Part shown: positions 35,767 to 48,730 of the stretch, piece after piece
Position numbering within the stretch: the first letter of the stretch is position 1
How the letters are laid out: each line of letters starts with the position of its first letter
Made by a program: the position numbers and the translations under genes
Notes under the pieces: generated by a model
Database searches by the model: none
What the model was told of the DNA's origin: nothing
What the model saw: the letters and a program-made list of their open reading frames with translations, nothing else
NCBI GenBank assembly: GCA_030737835.1
Contig: CM060856.1
Location: 991,026 to 1,055,025, forward strand
DNA length: 64,000 bases
Source: Acorus gramineus
Lineage: Eukaryota > Streptophyta > Magnoliopsida > Acorales > Acoraceae
Direction: 5' to 3'

Positions 35767-36038
35767 ATTTCATCTTCAGTACTTCTTCCTCCATGTATAT
35801 GTATTCTATATTTGATGGCCTCTACAACACATAAGATGGGCGGAGAGGGAGGGGTGCGGTTGGAAGTCACAAGATCGCCGTATCATACGCGAATGGTCGG
35901 ATAAATCCGACGACCCATGCAGTTGGTGAACACATCGGTGAAGAATCCGTTCATTCGGGTGCTTCGAGCATTTTTCAAAAAAATTGGGGGCAGTTTTGGA
36001 ATTAAAAACATGTAGTTTTGGAATTAAAAACATGTATA
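35767..36038. other. Spacer with a perfect 22-bp tandem duplication
   Basis: Positions 35992-36013 and 36014-36035 are identical 22-bp units (agttttggaattaaaaacat plus gt), directly next to the MULE-type element at 36048. No gene was recognised. Confidence 0.6.
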
Positions 36039-36047
36039 AAAATAAAA

Positions 36048-37194
36048 GGGAAAAATCCATATAACCCCTACAAACATACAAAAATCTAGATAACCACCTG
36101 CATTTTTCTTAACTGTGGATGGTTACCCCCATAAACATAATCAAAATCTAAAATAACCCCTTGAGTTAACTAACCACATACATAATTGAAATATTAATAG
36201 AATATTTCATTATCCTAATCGGTTTAAAATGCAATAATAAAAATAATTCCCTCTAAACTATGGAAACACACATATAACCCCATGATAATTACATTTTTAG
36301 CCCTCTTTCTCAACAAAGGTCTTCTTTTTCTCGAATCACCCTCAAATAGTTTGACACCCTCTCACTCGTTGGCTCAAACCTCATCATCTCCTCGATCGAC
36401 GCCATGGACCTCCCATCATCAGAACCATCGAGGAAGACGATCGAGAGGCGGAAGGTGGCAATCTTGGGGAGGAGGTCTCCGGTGGTGAAGGAAAATATGG
36501 ATTAGAATCAGAAGCGTGTTTAATTTGGAGATCTCATAGGGGGAGGGGGTTGGTGGCGATGGGGTTTGTGGCAATGATAACGGCACCGAGGGAGAGGACG
36601 AAGATGTGTGGGGGATGTTAGCGCAGCGGATCCGGAGGTGGTCACGGTCTCAAGCTCTGGGGGGTGGATTCGGTCGGGTTGTCTTCTTCTTCTTCAACTT
36701 CGTCGCGGATGATGTCGGGGAGGGTGCGGTGGAGGATTTAGGCGGCTGAGGAGGGGATGGAGAGGAGATCAGAGAGGTTGGTGGAGGACGAATTGAAGCA
36801 GATTTGGTGGTGGTGATGATGGTCTGTATTTTTTCTTTTTCAATGTTGAAGATGATGTAATGTAGGGATGGGGGAGGGTTTTTTTGGGGGGAGGGATGGG
36901 TTAGGATGTGAGCGGGTGGGATTTATTTGTTCAAATAATAAAAAACACAAAAGATAATAATAAGGGGTGGGTTGAGGAACGGATGGGGTGGTATTAACTA
37001 CCCCTATTAGTTTTCAGTTTGTTAGTGGGGGTATAAACGTAAATGCACATGTTGGGTTAAATTCTATTAACCAATAGTTAACTGACAGAGGGGGCTGTTT
37101 TGGATTTTTGCTATGTGTATGTGGGGTTTTATTGATTTAGGAAAAATGTAGGGGGTTATTTGGATTTTCGTATGTTTGAAAGGGGTTATATAGC
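36048..37194. mobile_element. Non-autonomous MULE, Pack-MULE candidate (1147 bp)
   Basis: Perfect 9-bp flanks aaaataaaa (36039-36047; 37195-37203); the low complexity lowers their weight. The two ends share ~110 bp of imperfect inverted repeat built of AACCCCT ... CAAACATAC ... AAAATC ... AACC modules, and the left end starts GGGAAAAATCC like the big MULE. The middle (about 36370-36830) is GC-rich, unlike the TIRs, with short gene-like frames on both strands (for example one starting MDLPSSEPSRKTIERRK at 36402). That composition suggests captured host sequence. Confidence 0.65.
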
Positions 37195-37203
37195 AAAATA
37201 AAA

Positions 37204-38630
37204 ATACCCTAATGGTCCCTACCCTAAAAATTAATCAATGGGTCCCTTGCCTCTAAGAAAAAAAGGTGTGTGTGTGTGGGGGTTTCCATTGAAGGTGACG
37301 ACTTATGACCCTCTGGTAGACGGCATCGTGACAATCCATCTCTCCCTCTTTGGGTCATTTGGAAAAACTTCTCATATTGGGTCTAATCCAACAAAAGTCA
37401 AATGGCTTCTGATACTTGGGCCTGCCACCAAAACCGACGACTCCCTAATGGGTTGTCTTAATAAGATGACCTTTTCTTGGGTCGCCCATCAAGCAAGTCC
37501 CTCAAAGTGCAAAACCATGGGCCAACAGGTTGATGAATTTTTTGCGAAGGAAAATGTTACACTCCAGCTTATTCTCTTCCCGAAACTTAGTCCTCACGTC
37601 AGATCCTACGTGGAAAGCTGAGATGATGTCGCCTTGGTGGTTTTTTAAATTAGGCGAGCAAGATGTGTATCAAATTTTGAAATTCAAGATTTGACAATGT
37701 CACCACATTAAATGGTCCTCTGACCCTGCATTGAATGGTCGGGCTGACATTTCTGACGACGTCACATGGCCTATCAACTATTCTCGAAGCACGGTCAAAT
37801 GTGGCCAATATATGCACCTTTGTAAGCAGCATGTACATTTCTAGTGGGGTATGTACCCTATCCCATCAATTTTTCTGTATGCACTAATTCGTTTTGAGTT
37901 CCAATGCAACTTTTCTCTCTCCCCATTCGTTTTTCACAAAACACTCATACACTCTCTTTCTTCAACTAAAAACCTTTCGTCTTCAATAAAACAAAGACAC
38001 ACTCTAACCTTCCCTCTCCACCTCACCGGTGAATGTTTCTTCCCTCCCTTCCCTCACCGCCTCACCATCTCTTATTTGCGTCACCACTCTCACCGTCGAC
38101 TTTTACCATTTTTGCAGCTATCTAGAGGAGACTAGATATTGAAGGAGACTAGATATCTGCGCCACCACACACTCTATTCCCTGTTTTAAATTTTTTTTAG
38201 CATATGGTCTCACCAACCAAATATTTCAATCTTATTTCAATGCTTTTAAACTTAAATCATTTTTCCCCTGTTTCAAAACTTTTTTTTAATCTTAAAGTGT
38301 ATTTTTAATGGACTTGCTATGTTCCTTGTTCATAGAAATTAATACTCCATGTGATTTAACATTTGCTTTTTGCTTGTGGGAGACATCATCTATCATGGAA
38401 ACCAAAAATCGAAGACCTCCTCAAGGGTTTTCCGTTCCTTAGAAACCCTAATCCACTCACCAATTTCAACCTTCATCTTTCACCAATTTGGCCACCATGG
38501 AAACCGGAAGTATTATCAAGAATATACCTTGACCATTCATACACTATTGATATGCTTCTTTATCATTTAAAAGCATGAGTTTTTGTTATTATAAGCGTCT
38601 CTAAAGTAGGTGAAGTCTTCTTTGAAGCCG
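37204..38630. other. Intergenic, with one copy of a dispersed repeat
   Basis: About 70 bp at 37471-37540 (core gggtcgcccatca) recurs at 54873-54943 in the same orientation. A pyrimidine-rich leader-like stretch lies at 37905-38110. An open frame at 37238-37621 is not recognised and overlaps the repeat, so I do not call it a gene. Confidence 0.4.
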
Positions 38631-38970
38631 ATGAACACGAGGTGCACAGCCACGCAAATAGTTGATTTCATAAAAGATATGAAGCTTAACGAGAGGCCTC
38701 TGGATATCTAGAGCAAAGGATCAAATCTACTCCATTTAGAGGTTTCCTCGACATACCCCATTCAGTACGAAGAAGTGCTTGTTGGAGACAACTTTATATC
38801 TTTCTGGAACGTCGTGTGGGAGAGATTCATCATCAAGGGGAGGGAAATTCAGTTCACCTCGTCAGATGTCGCAGTCATTTTTGGTCTTTCGGCCGCTGGA
38901 CACCTTTGGTGGACGAAAGCAAATCTCCTTCATCAGCTTTTGATCATGAATACTTCTCACATGTTCTACA
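38631..38970 (+). pseudogene. N-terminal remnant of a DUF1985/Ulp1-type transposon-associated gene
   Basis: One frame starts MNTRCTATQIVDFIKDM and continues, after a TAG near 38709, into LLHLEVSSTYPIQ, FISFWNVVWERFIIKGREI and FTSSDVAVIFGLS. The MRTRCT-like start and the (I/V)xFTxxDVAxIxGL motif are typical of the DUF1985-like domain that precedes Ulp1-type peptidases in plant transposon-associated proteins, such as those of Kaonashi-type MULEs. It is cut at 38970 by an LTR element. A matching Ulp1 end lies just beyond that element. Confidence 0.65.
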
Positions 38971-41900
38971 TGTCACGCCCCAGGGCGGCCAACCCCGGAA
39001 CGCGGCAAATGTATACATATCATATCAGAAACCTACACAGGAGGTCAACAATATATATCATACACAATAAACAGAATGACACACAATGACAAGAAGCTGA
39101 CATGATATATATACACCAAATGCGGAAGCAAAAGACTGAATCTGTGAATAAACATTCTACAGACTCGATACTCAATCATACGTCCTGTGAGAGCCAATAT
39201 ACACAAATATAACGGAACATATACAAACACGTGCCAAGCACGGAAATCAATACATACAGCCAAGGAAAGGGATGCTGATAGCCTCTGGTACTCGCGGACG
39301 TAACGCTGCTCCGCTACTGAAGAAATCCCTCGGAAAGCTCCAACTGCTGCTCCGGCTCCAGCTCAGGCTCAGTGGCAACTGGGGAAAAACATATGCGAGG
39401 GGTGAGCCACACGCTCAGTGAACGGCACAACCCATGCATCACAGACAATATTGACCACAACATATTAATCCATTCCAATCCACAATTTCCATAACCCAGA
39501 TCATACCCTCACCTTTTACCCCTCAACAGGGGACTCAGGATTTTGGGACTAACAATCATCCATAAACAAATCTAGCAGGTCGCTCATCGCCAACCCACTA
39601 CACCCTCACCCTCACCCTCGACGGGTGACATAGGATTTTGGGACTGACTAGGCTGTTGGTCACCCTTGGTCCACCGATAGTCTCTCCCTCCACTCCGTAG
39701 GCCGCCTGGTCTACTCCCACATTCAGCACAGTCCGTCACCAAATCAGGAGGTGCCTACTGATGGGAGCCCTCTGTCAGGAAGGCCCTGTCTAACGTTGGG
39801 GGTAGTCTCTACCGGATCCAACGCAGGGGGACAGAACAGCCTATCCATACGCATATGATCCACTCGGATCCGCAGACAACACATCTCTCCAACTCAAATG
39901 TCATGAACTCTTCAGAGTTCCTCCAGGGCGCATATCCAAGATGCGGGGAAACAGTACAATCAAAAGCAGTGTTGGAATATCACTGGGGGAAAGAAACTCG
40001 GGAGGGCGGCGTGAGTTCCCGATACAGGGTACCCCGACAACCAAACAAGGAACACGGAGTACCCTAACACGGGTCTCACCGCTGTCCTCGCAAGGTCCCT
40101 CCCCTATAATATTCACTACTCATGCTAATAATCATACCAAACATACAACTCTAACGTTCTGAATTCCTCAGAACCCACCAGGGCGCATAACTACGATGCG
40201 GGGAACATGCATAAGGTTATAACATGGTGAAATATTCTTGGGGGAAAGCAACTCGGGAGGGCAGCGTGAGTTCCCGTTATAGGACGCTCCGACAACCAAA
40301 CAAGGAACACGGTGTACCCTAACCCGGGTCTCACCGCTGTCCTCGCAAGGCCCCTCCCCTAAAATAATCACTATAACATGCAATTCAACAGATACTAGTA
40401 TTTAATTTAATAAATAAACTAGTAGGGCACATGCATCGGTCGGGCTTCCTAACAAGGAACCAGGAGACATGCTGCATGGCTCATACGCATATCCTAAGGG
40501 GCAAGTCCCTAACATGCAAAACTAGGGAAACATGCATTCTACACATAAATTATACAATCATGGATTACATATTATCGCAGGTTAATATTTATCCAAGACG
40601 CCCCAGGAGAGGTCGGTATACGCCCAAGTGCGTATAACACCTCTCGACTGGGTTGGATTGTCCCACTCACCAGTATTTGAGTCGACGCGCGACCGTCCGT
40701 CTAGATCTGCAAGACCGACATTCAATATGGTGAGTTAAAATCCATAATTACCCAAAAATACATAACATACACAATTAAACACCCAAAATCCCAAATTAAT
40801 CACCCAACACCCCCCCGGCAACCACCCGCACGGCCCCCCGACCGCCCGGGTGCACCGCCGCGCTTCAGCCCGCGCACCCCGCGCACCGCCCGGGGCTCCG
40901 CGCATCCACCGAGCCCAGCCGCGGCAGTCCGCACGCGCCCCGCACGCCGTGCGCTGGCCCGCGAGCACCCCGCACGCCCCCGCGCGCGGCGCCTCGCCCC
41001 CGCGCACACCATCCCTGCCTTGCCGCGCCCCGCGCACGCCTCGCGCACGCCTCCTCGCCCCGCGCGCACCCCGCGCGCACCTCCGCCACCCCTCCGCGCG
41101 CACCTCGCGCGTCCAGCACCTCCGGCAGCACCTCCGCGCGCACCTCGCGCGTCCAGCAGCACCTCCCGCGCGCTCCCGCGCGCCCAGCAGCACCTCCGCG
41201 CGCCTCCGCGCGCACCTCGCGCGTCCAGCACCGGCAGCACCTCCGCGCGCGCGGCACAGCACCGTGGCCACCACCTCCTCGCGCCCAGACCAGCGCGACC
41301 AGCACTTCGTGCCCGAGCTGCCCGAGGCCACCAGCCCGCCAGTCCGCCCTGCCAGCACCTCCAACCGGCACATCAGCACGACCCCGACTGCCAGCCCCCG
41401 ACCCGCGCACGCCCGCGCGCCTGCCGCGCGCACGCACGCCCGCGCGCGCACGCGCGCATCCCTGCACGCGCCCAGCCTACGCGCGGCCTGGGCTGCTGCC
41501 GCCGCATGCCTGCTGCCCGGGACAGCGTCCCCACCTGCCGAGCACCTCCAACCACCTCTCCCACTGCCCCGACCACCTCCAACCGCCTCCGACCACCCTC
41601 CGACGACCCCCACAGCCGCCAACCACCCCCAATCACAAAAACCTCCCCTAGCATTCATCTAAGCAAGAAAAAGGAGGGAAAGAAGGCTTACCGAGGGGAG
41701 GGAGCGAAGTCCGGACGCTCTCCACGCGCCGAAACCCTTCCCAAAAGCCTTCTCACGCCCCGATCTAGCTCCACCACCAAAATGGGCCAAAACAGAGGAG
41801 AGAGAGGGGAGGTCGGGGAGGCTAAAGTCGTCGGAATTCGGATTTGAAGACACCGGTGTGTAGATCGGGACCCGATCTACACTTCCCGTGCTTTGGGTTT

Positions 41901-42279
41901 TCGATTTCGAGGGGTGGAGGGGGCTCGAACGGAAGAAAATCGGAGGAGAGGAGAGAGAGAGCTAGTCGGGAGAGACGATGAATAGTGCTAGGCGTATTTT
42001 CGATTTCTTTTAAGTAGAGCGCGACTTAAAAACCCGGATACGCCCCGGAACTGGAAAATTTTTGCAAACGATGCCGGAATTCAATGAAATTTTCGTGGGA
42101 GGTCAGAAATGGCACCAGGACACCAAATATGCAGTCAGATTTCCAATCGGAGTCCTCTAGCTCAGACGATAGCTAACAGTCTGAAATTAAGCGGTTCCGA
42201 TCGAAAACCCTAAAAATTTTAAAAACCGCCAGGGCGCTCTAACGGTTACCAACAGGTTAAAAGTGACACATATATAACA
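38971..42279 (-). repeat. 3' LTR of the gag-only element (3309 bp)
   Basis: Starts TGTCACGCCCC and ends ATATATAACA. The ~135-bp module is present twice (about 39985-40110; 40240-40370). The GC-rich block (about 40800-41500) includes tandem units of cctccgcgcgcacctcgcgc type that differ slightly from the partner LTR. Confidence 0.93.
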
Positions 42280-42293
42280 TTATTCCCCCCTTA
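42280..42293 (-). promoter_or_regulatory. Polypurine tract of the gag-only element
   Basis: The minus strand reads taaggggggaataa and abuts the 3' LTR. Confidence 0.85.
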
Positions 42294-43960
42294 GGAAATT
42301 TTGTCCCCAAAATTCGCCAAAAACATCTAGGAGGGGAAAGATGCGGATACGCGTCGAACCTGGCCTCCATGAGCTCCCAAGTGTCCTTAACACCGGAACG
42401 GTGCTGCCATCGCACCTCGACCAACTGGACGGTCTTGGTGCGGAGCCTCCTCACGCGGCGGTCCATGATCACAATCTACTGCTCCACGAATGACTGTCCG
42501 GCTCAGAGACGAGCGGCTCGAACGGGATGACGTGAGCAGGATCGCGGACACACCTTTACCCAACTGCGAACCCACCACTCCAAGACGGAGAGGTAAGAAT
42601 TGGCGCTAAGGTGAGCCTCCGAGTAAACTCCAGGAAGCTCTCCTCGCAAGAAGGGGACCACTCGAACCGGATATCCCTCCGAGTAAGGCGGGTAAAAGGA
42701 ACAGCTATCTTCGAGAATCCTCGTCAAACTTCCTGCAATAACTCGCCAAACTCCGGAAGCTCCGAATCCATGCGGGGCTCGACGGTCTACGCCAATTCGA
42801 CATAGCAAGCGTCTTACCCGGGTCCACAGATATGCCTTCACCAGAACTCACCCAGCCCAAAAGGCCTTAACCTCTACCCAAAACTCACACCTGATCCATC
42901 ACCAGCTGATGCTTCTAAGGTATCCCTTGACTGGGAAAAGAACCTCGGGAAAGCAGCATGAAATCCCGATATAGGATACCCCGACAACCAAACAAGGAAC
43001 ACGAAGTATCCTAGTCCGGGTTTCAACGCCGACCTCACAAGGCCCCTTAATCCAGAAAGGAACACTAGAAGAAGACATCATTATTAACACGACAATCTCA
43101 CCGGATCATCTACATCTAGATAATCATCCACCGATATCCTTCAGCATCCATCTCAAGACCGGACCCAACCTCTATGGGAACGGTCGAACCACGACCGAGT
43201 CACGAGGCGACGCGTCTTTGTCTCATCCACACCCTCACTCCATCAGGAGACATATTGGGACTTTGGGAGAGACTTAGACTGTTCTTCACCCCTGGTCCAC
43301 CGGTAGCCTCTCCTCCACACCGTAGGCCGCCTGGTCCGCTCCCACAATTCAGCACAGTCCGAAACCAAATCAGGAGGTGCCTACTGAGGGGAGCCCTCTG
43401 TCAGGAAGGCCTCTCTAACGCTGAGGAGTCCCTACTCGGGTCCAACGAAGGGGAGAACGACACCATACTCGCGTCATCATCCATTACAGGACCGAACCCA
43501 ACATCATCGGGAATGGTCGAATAAACCATTTGGTCACGAGCGACCCGTCTTCGCCTCATCCACACCCTCACTCCCGAAAGGAGACATTTTGGGACTTTGG
43601 GAGAGACTTAGACTGCTCTCTACCCCTGGTCCACCGGTAGCCTCTCCCCGCTCCGTAGCTCGCCTGGTCCTCTGACCGGGAGCCTGTCTAACGCCGGGGC
43701 TGTACTACGCGGATCCAACTAAGGGGAGAGCGATTCCACGCTCGCGACACCATTCAATAACCTCTTACCGGTAGCCCCTACCTAGCATACTCCCAAATTC
43801 AGTACTCCTCCGATTGCATCGGCGGTACCTACTGATGGGAACTCACTGCCAGGACAGCTAAAACCCGGCTTCCTTAACCCAACCAACCGCTCTTGACACT
43901 CACTCATCCAGATACCCCACACACTTGCATAATAACCACCAATTACACACACAACTATCC
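42294..43960 (-). pseudogene. Pol remnants and LTR-like module array
   Basis: 42300-42540 encodes the end of the chromodomain (KTVQLVEVRWQHRSG). It is joined directly to an RNase H/RT fragment (42850-42545), which skips the integrase. From about 42880 to 43900 the sequence is not pol. It consists of several copies of modules that otherwise occur only in the LTRs (ccgacaaccaaacaagga; gtccaccggtagcctctcc; gggagccctctgtcagga). A 5'-truncated protease start follows at about 43960. Confidence 0.8.
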
Positions 43961-45316
43961 TTATACTAGAAAGCTGGGAACACAAGATGATACCTCGAAC
44001 CATGACACCCGAAGGCTGCGCCTCCTCGGCCGTAAGCGCTGCAACTCTGCCTTGAACCAACCGCGGCTGAGGAACAGGAGCACGCCTCGCCGGCTGCACT
44101 GGCTGCTGCTGGCGCTGAGGCTGCTGCTGCTGCTGGCGCGGAAGCTGCTGCTGCAAGAACGGCGGCTGCTGAGGTGGCACTCGGGGTCGGTCAGCATCTG
44201 GGCAATTGTATCTGATATGCCCGATGCGCTGACAATGAAAACAGCGCCGCTTCTCCGGCTGCCAGGACTGGATGGGCACTGCTGCAATGGGCGCCGGATC
44301 CCATACTGGCACCGCATCTGCTGGAGGAGAGGCAGCCGCTGACTGCTCGAAGCGGGGCCTCTTCCTCTTGCGCTGCCCCTGGTCCCGACTCCCGGAAGGA
44401 CCCTGATCTGAAGAAGGGGTCGGAGCCCGCACTTGAATCCCGAGGTCTCTCTCGACGGTCTTCGCCCGAGACACTACGTCGGAGTACCTCGTGAAAGCGT
44501 GGGCAGTGACATGCACCCGGATAGCGCTGCTGAGACCCAGCTCGAATCGCCGGCACCTCGTGACCTCATCCGTCACCAAGGCTGGAGCAAATCTGGACAG
44601 ACTCGTGAAGCGCGCAGAGTAGTCAGCGACGGACATGGTGCCCTGAGTCAACTGCTCAAACTCCCGCTCCACGATCTGGCGCGTCGAGAACGGGAAATAC
44701 TCATCCAAAAAGTACCTCCGGAATCCCGCCCAAGAAAGCCGCTCCACTCCCTCTGGAATGTCCACCACTCGGGTAGCCCACCACTCGGCGGCATCACCCT
44801 TCAGCATGAAAGTGGCCAGGCGACTCGCTGGCGATCGGTGCAAAGCATGGCCGCGAAGATCACATCCACCTCCCTCAACCAACGCTCTGGCGCAAGAGGA
44901 TCTGCCGACTGCCCATGAAACTCGGGAGGATGGAGCTTCAGAAAGGCGTTGACGCCGCTCTGCTGCACCCGCGCTGCCGCCTCTAGCTCCTCCTCCCTTT
45001 CCAGGGGATCCTCAACTCCAACTGCCGGAACTGCCACAGGAACTGGGGGAACATCAGGTATCACAGGAGGATCTGCCACCAAGGGGACCTGCGGAACTGC
45101 CTCGCGGGCCGCCCTCAGCTCCTGGATCTCTCTAGCCTGCTCTGCTATCATCCGCGTCTGTGTCTCCACCAAATCAGCCAACCGAGCGAAAGCACGCTCC
45201 CAAGCAGGAGGCTCCTGCGTCAAGGGCTCTCCGGTAGCATCCTCGTCTCTGGTAGGTCCGGAAACCTCCAAAGACCGAGAGGGACCTCGTCCGCGCCGTC
45301 CTCTGCGAGGAGGCAT
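43961..45316 (-). pseudogene. Gag of the gag-only element (one frameshift)
   Basis: Start MPPRRGRRGRGPSR at 45316, a coiled-coil region, then the Retrotrans_gag domain. A one-base loss near 44818 (in the CTDRQRV motif) shifts the frame. The rest is open from there through WWATRVVDIPEG, YFLDEYFPFSTRQIV and the zinc knuckle CFHCQRIGHIRYNCPD to a Gln-rich tract and the start of protease (RVAALTAEEAQ), after which the sequence departs from pol. Apart from the single shift, gag is well preserved, in contrast to pol. Confidence 0.88.
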
Positions 45317-45417
45317 ATCAGCACCCTAAGAAAACCAGACACTAGGATCAGAATACTCATATCGAAATCCTAGGACTCATCTCTACAAAGGAAGACTATT
45401 GGCTCTGACAGGACCAG

Positions 45418-45429
45418 GCTCTGATACCA
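45418..45429 (-). promoter_or_regulatory. Primer-binding site for initiator tRNA-Met
   Basis: Reverse complement TGGTATCAGAGC, identical to that of the 1403-11593 element and equally spaced from the LTR. Confidence 0.93.
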
Positions 45430-45434
45430 ACTTT

Positions 45435-48400
45435 TGTCACGCCCCAGGGCGGCCAACCCCGGACGCGGCAAATGTATATATCATATCAGAAACCTACACA
45501 GGAGGTCAACAATATATATCATACACAATAAACAGAATGACACACAACGACAAGAAGCTGACATGATATATACACCTAATGCGGAAGCAAAAGACTGAAT
45601 CTGTGAATAAACATTCTACAGACTCGATACACAATCATACGTCCTGTGAGAGCCAATATACACAAATATAACTGAACATATACAACACGTGCCAGCACGG
45701 AAATCAATACATACAGCCAAGGAAAGGGATGCTGATAGCCTCTGGTACTCGCGGACGTAGCGCTGCTCCGCTACTGAAGGAATCCCTCGGAAAGCTCCAA
45801 CTGCTGCTCCGGCTCCAGCTCAGGCTCAGTGGCAACTGGGGAAAAACATATGCGAGGGGTGAGCCACACGCTCAGTGAACGGCACAACCCATGCATCACA
45901 GACAATATTGACCACAACATATTAATCCATTCAATCCACAATTTCCATAACCCAGATCATACCCTCACCTTTTACCCCTCAACAGGGGACTCAGGATGTT
46001 GGGACTAACAAACATCCATAAACAAATCTAGCAGGTCGCTCATCGCCAACCCACTACACCCTCACCCTCACCCTACCACGGGTGACATAGGATTTTGGGA
46101 CTGACTAGGCTGTTGGTCACCCTTGGTCCACCGATAGTCTCTCCCTCCACTCCGTAGGCCGCCTGGTCTACTCCCACATTCAGCACAGTCCGTCACCAAA
46201 TCAGGAGGTGCCTACTGATGGGAGCCCTCTGTCAGGAAGGCCCTGTCTAACGTTGGGGGTAGTCTCTACCGGATCCAACGCAGGGAACAGAACAGCCTAA
46301 TCCATACGCATATGATCCACTCGGATCCGCCGACAACGCATCTCTCCAACTCAAATGTCATGAACTCTTCAGAGTTCCTCCAGCGCGCATAACCAAGATG
46401 CGGGGAAACAGTACAATCAAAAGCAGTGTTGGAATACCACTGGGGGAAAGAAACTCGGGAGGGCGGCGTGAGTTCCCGATACAGGGTACCCCGACAACCA
46501 AACAAGGAACACGGAGTACCCTAACACGGGTCTCACCGCTGTCCTCGCAAGGTCCCTCCCCTATAATATTCACTACTCATGCTAATAATCATACCAAACA
46601 TACAACTCTAACGTTCTGAATTCCTCAGAACCCACCAGGGCGCATAACTACGATGCGGGGAACATGCATAAGGTTATAACATGGTGAAATATTCTTGGGG
46701 GAAAGCAACTCGGGAGGGCAGCGTGAGTTCCCGTTATAGGACGCTCCGACAACCAAACAAGGAACACGGTGTACCCTAACCCGGGTCTCACCGCTGTCCT
46801 CGCAAGGCCCCTCCCCTAAAATAATCACTATAACATGCAATTCAACAGATACTAGTATTTAATTTAATAAATAAACTAGTAGGGCACATGCATCGGTCGG
46901 GCTTCCTAACAAGGAACCAGGAGACATGCTGCATGGCTCATACGCATATCCTAAGGGGCAAGTCCCTAACATGCAAAACTAGGGAAACATGCATTCTACA
47001 CATAAATTATACAATCATGGATTACATATTATTGCAGGTTAATATTTATCCAAGACGCCCCAGGAGAGGTCGGTATACGCCCAAGTGCGTATAACACCTC
47101 TCGACTGGGTTGGATTGTCCCACTCACCAGTATTTGAGTCGACGCGCGACCGTCCGTCTAGATCTGCAAGACCGACATTCAATATGGTGAGTTAAAATCC
47201 ATAATTACCCAAAATACATAACATACACAATTAAACACCCAAAATCCCAAATTAATCACCCAACACCCCCCCGGCAACCACCCGCACGGCCCCCCGACCG
47301 CCCGGGTGCACCGCCGCGCTTCAGCCCGCGCACCCCGCGCACCGCCCGGGGCTCCGCGCATCCACCGAGCCCAGCCGCGGCAGTCCGCACGCGCCCCGCA
47401 CGCCGTGCGCTGGCCCGCGAGCACCCCGCACGCCCCCGCGCGCGGCGCCTCGCCCCCGCGCACACCATCCCTGCCTTGCCGCGCCCCGCGCACGCCTCGC
47501 GCACGCCTCCTCGCCCCGCGCGCACCCCGCGCGCACCTCCGCCACCCCTCCGCGCGCACCTCGCGCGTCCAGCACCTCCGGCAGCACCTCCGCGCGCACC
47601 TCGCGCGTCCAGCAGCACCTCCGCGCGCCTCCGCGCGCCCAGCAGCACCTCCGCGCGCCTCCGCGCGCACCTCGCGCGTCCAGCACTCCGGCAGCACCTC
47701 CGCGCGCGCGGCACAGCACCGTGGCCACCACCTCCTCGCGCCCAGACCAGCGCGACCAGCACTTCGTGCCCGAGCTGCCCGAGGCCACCAGCCCGCCAGT
47801 CCGCCCTGCCAGCACCTCCAACCGGCACATCAGCACGACCCCGACTGCCAGCCCCCGACCCGCGCACGCCCGCGCGCCTGCCGCGCGCACGCACGCCCGC
47901 GCGCGCATCCCTGCACGCGCCCAGCCTACGCGCGGCCTGGGCTGCTGCCGCCGCATGCCTGCTGCCCGGGACAGCGTCCCCACCTGCCGAGCACCTCCAA
48001 CCACCTCTCCCACTGCCCCGACCACCTCCCACCACCTCCGACCACCCTCCGACGACCCCCACAGCCGCCGACCACCCCCAATCACAAAAACCTCCCCCTA
48101 GCATTCATCTAAGCAAGAAAAAAGAGGGAAAGAAGGCTTACCGAGGGGAGGGAGCGAAGTCCGGACGCTCTCCACGCGCCGAAACCCTTCCCAAAAGCCT
48201 TCTCACGCCCCGATCTAGCTCCACCACCAAAATGGGCCAAAACAGAGGAGAGAGAGGGGAGGTCGGGGAGGCTAAAGTCGTCGGAATTCGGATTTGAAGA
48301 CACCGGTGTGTAGATCGGGACCCGATCTACACTTCCCGTGCTTTGGGTTTTTGATTTTGAGGGGTGGAGGGGGCTCGAACGGAAGAAAATCGGAGGAGAG

Positions 48401-48730
48401 GAGAGAGGAAATCACGTCGGGAGAGACAATGAATAGTGACGAGGTGATTTTTGATTTCTTTTAAGTAGAGCGCGACTTAAAAACCCGGATACGCCCCGGA
48501 ACTGGAAAATTTTTGCAAACGATGCCGGAATTCAATGAAATTTTCGTGGGAGGTCAGAAATGGCACCAGGACACCAAATATGCAGTTAGATTTCCAATCG
48601 GAGTCCTCTAGCTCAGAAAATAGCTAACAGACTGAAATTAAGCGGTTCCGATCGAAAACCCCAAAAATTTTAAAAACCGCCAGGGCGCTCTAACGGTTAC
48701 CAACAGGTCAAAAGTGACACATATATAACA
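45435..48730 (-). repeat. 5' LTR of the gag-only element (3296 bp)
   Basis: Near-identical to 38971-42279. Differences are mostly small indels in the GC-rich block (about 47270-47990) and a few substitutions. Confidence 0.93.

Larger units (their letters stand above)
38971..48730 (-). mobile_element. Gag-only (TR-GAG-like) LTR retrotransposon, 9760 bp
   Basis: Perfect 5-bp duplications ctaca (38966-38970; 48731-48735) flank two ~3.3-kb LTRs that look nearly identical, so insertion was recent. The 3155-bp interior has a primer-binding site, a gag gene, an LTR-like module array, small RT/RNase H and chromodomain fragments and a polypurine tract, but no working pol. This fits the non-autonomous TR-GAG type, which would depend on enzymes from an autonomous relative such as the 1403-11593 lineage. 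Confidence 0.92.

Noticed and set aside
37238-37621. 127-residue open frame
   Set aside because: It overlaps a dispersed repeat, has no recognised motif and no homologous frame at the second repeat copy.
40735-41847. 270-300-residue open frames on both strands
   Set aside because: Same LTR block; sense and antisense frames are equally open, and the partner LTR shows frame-changing indels.
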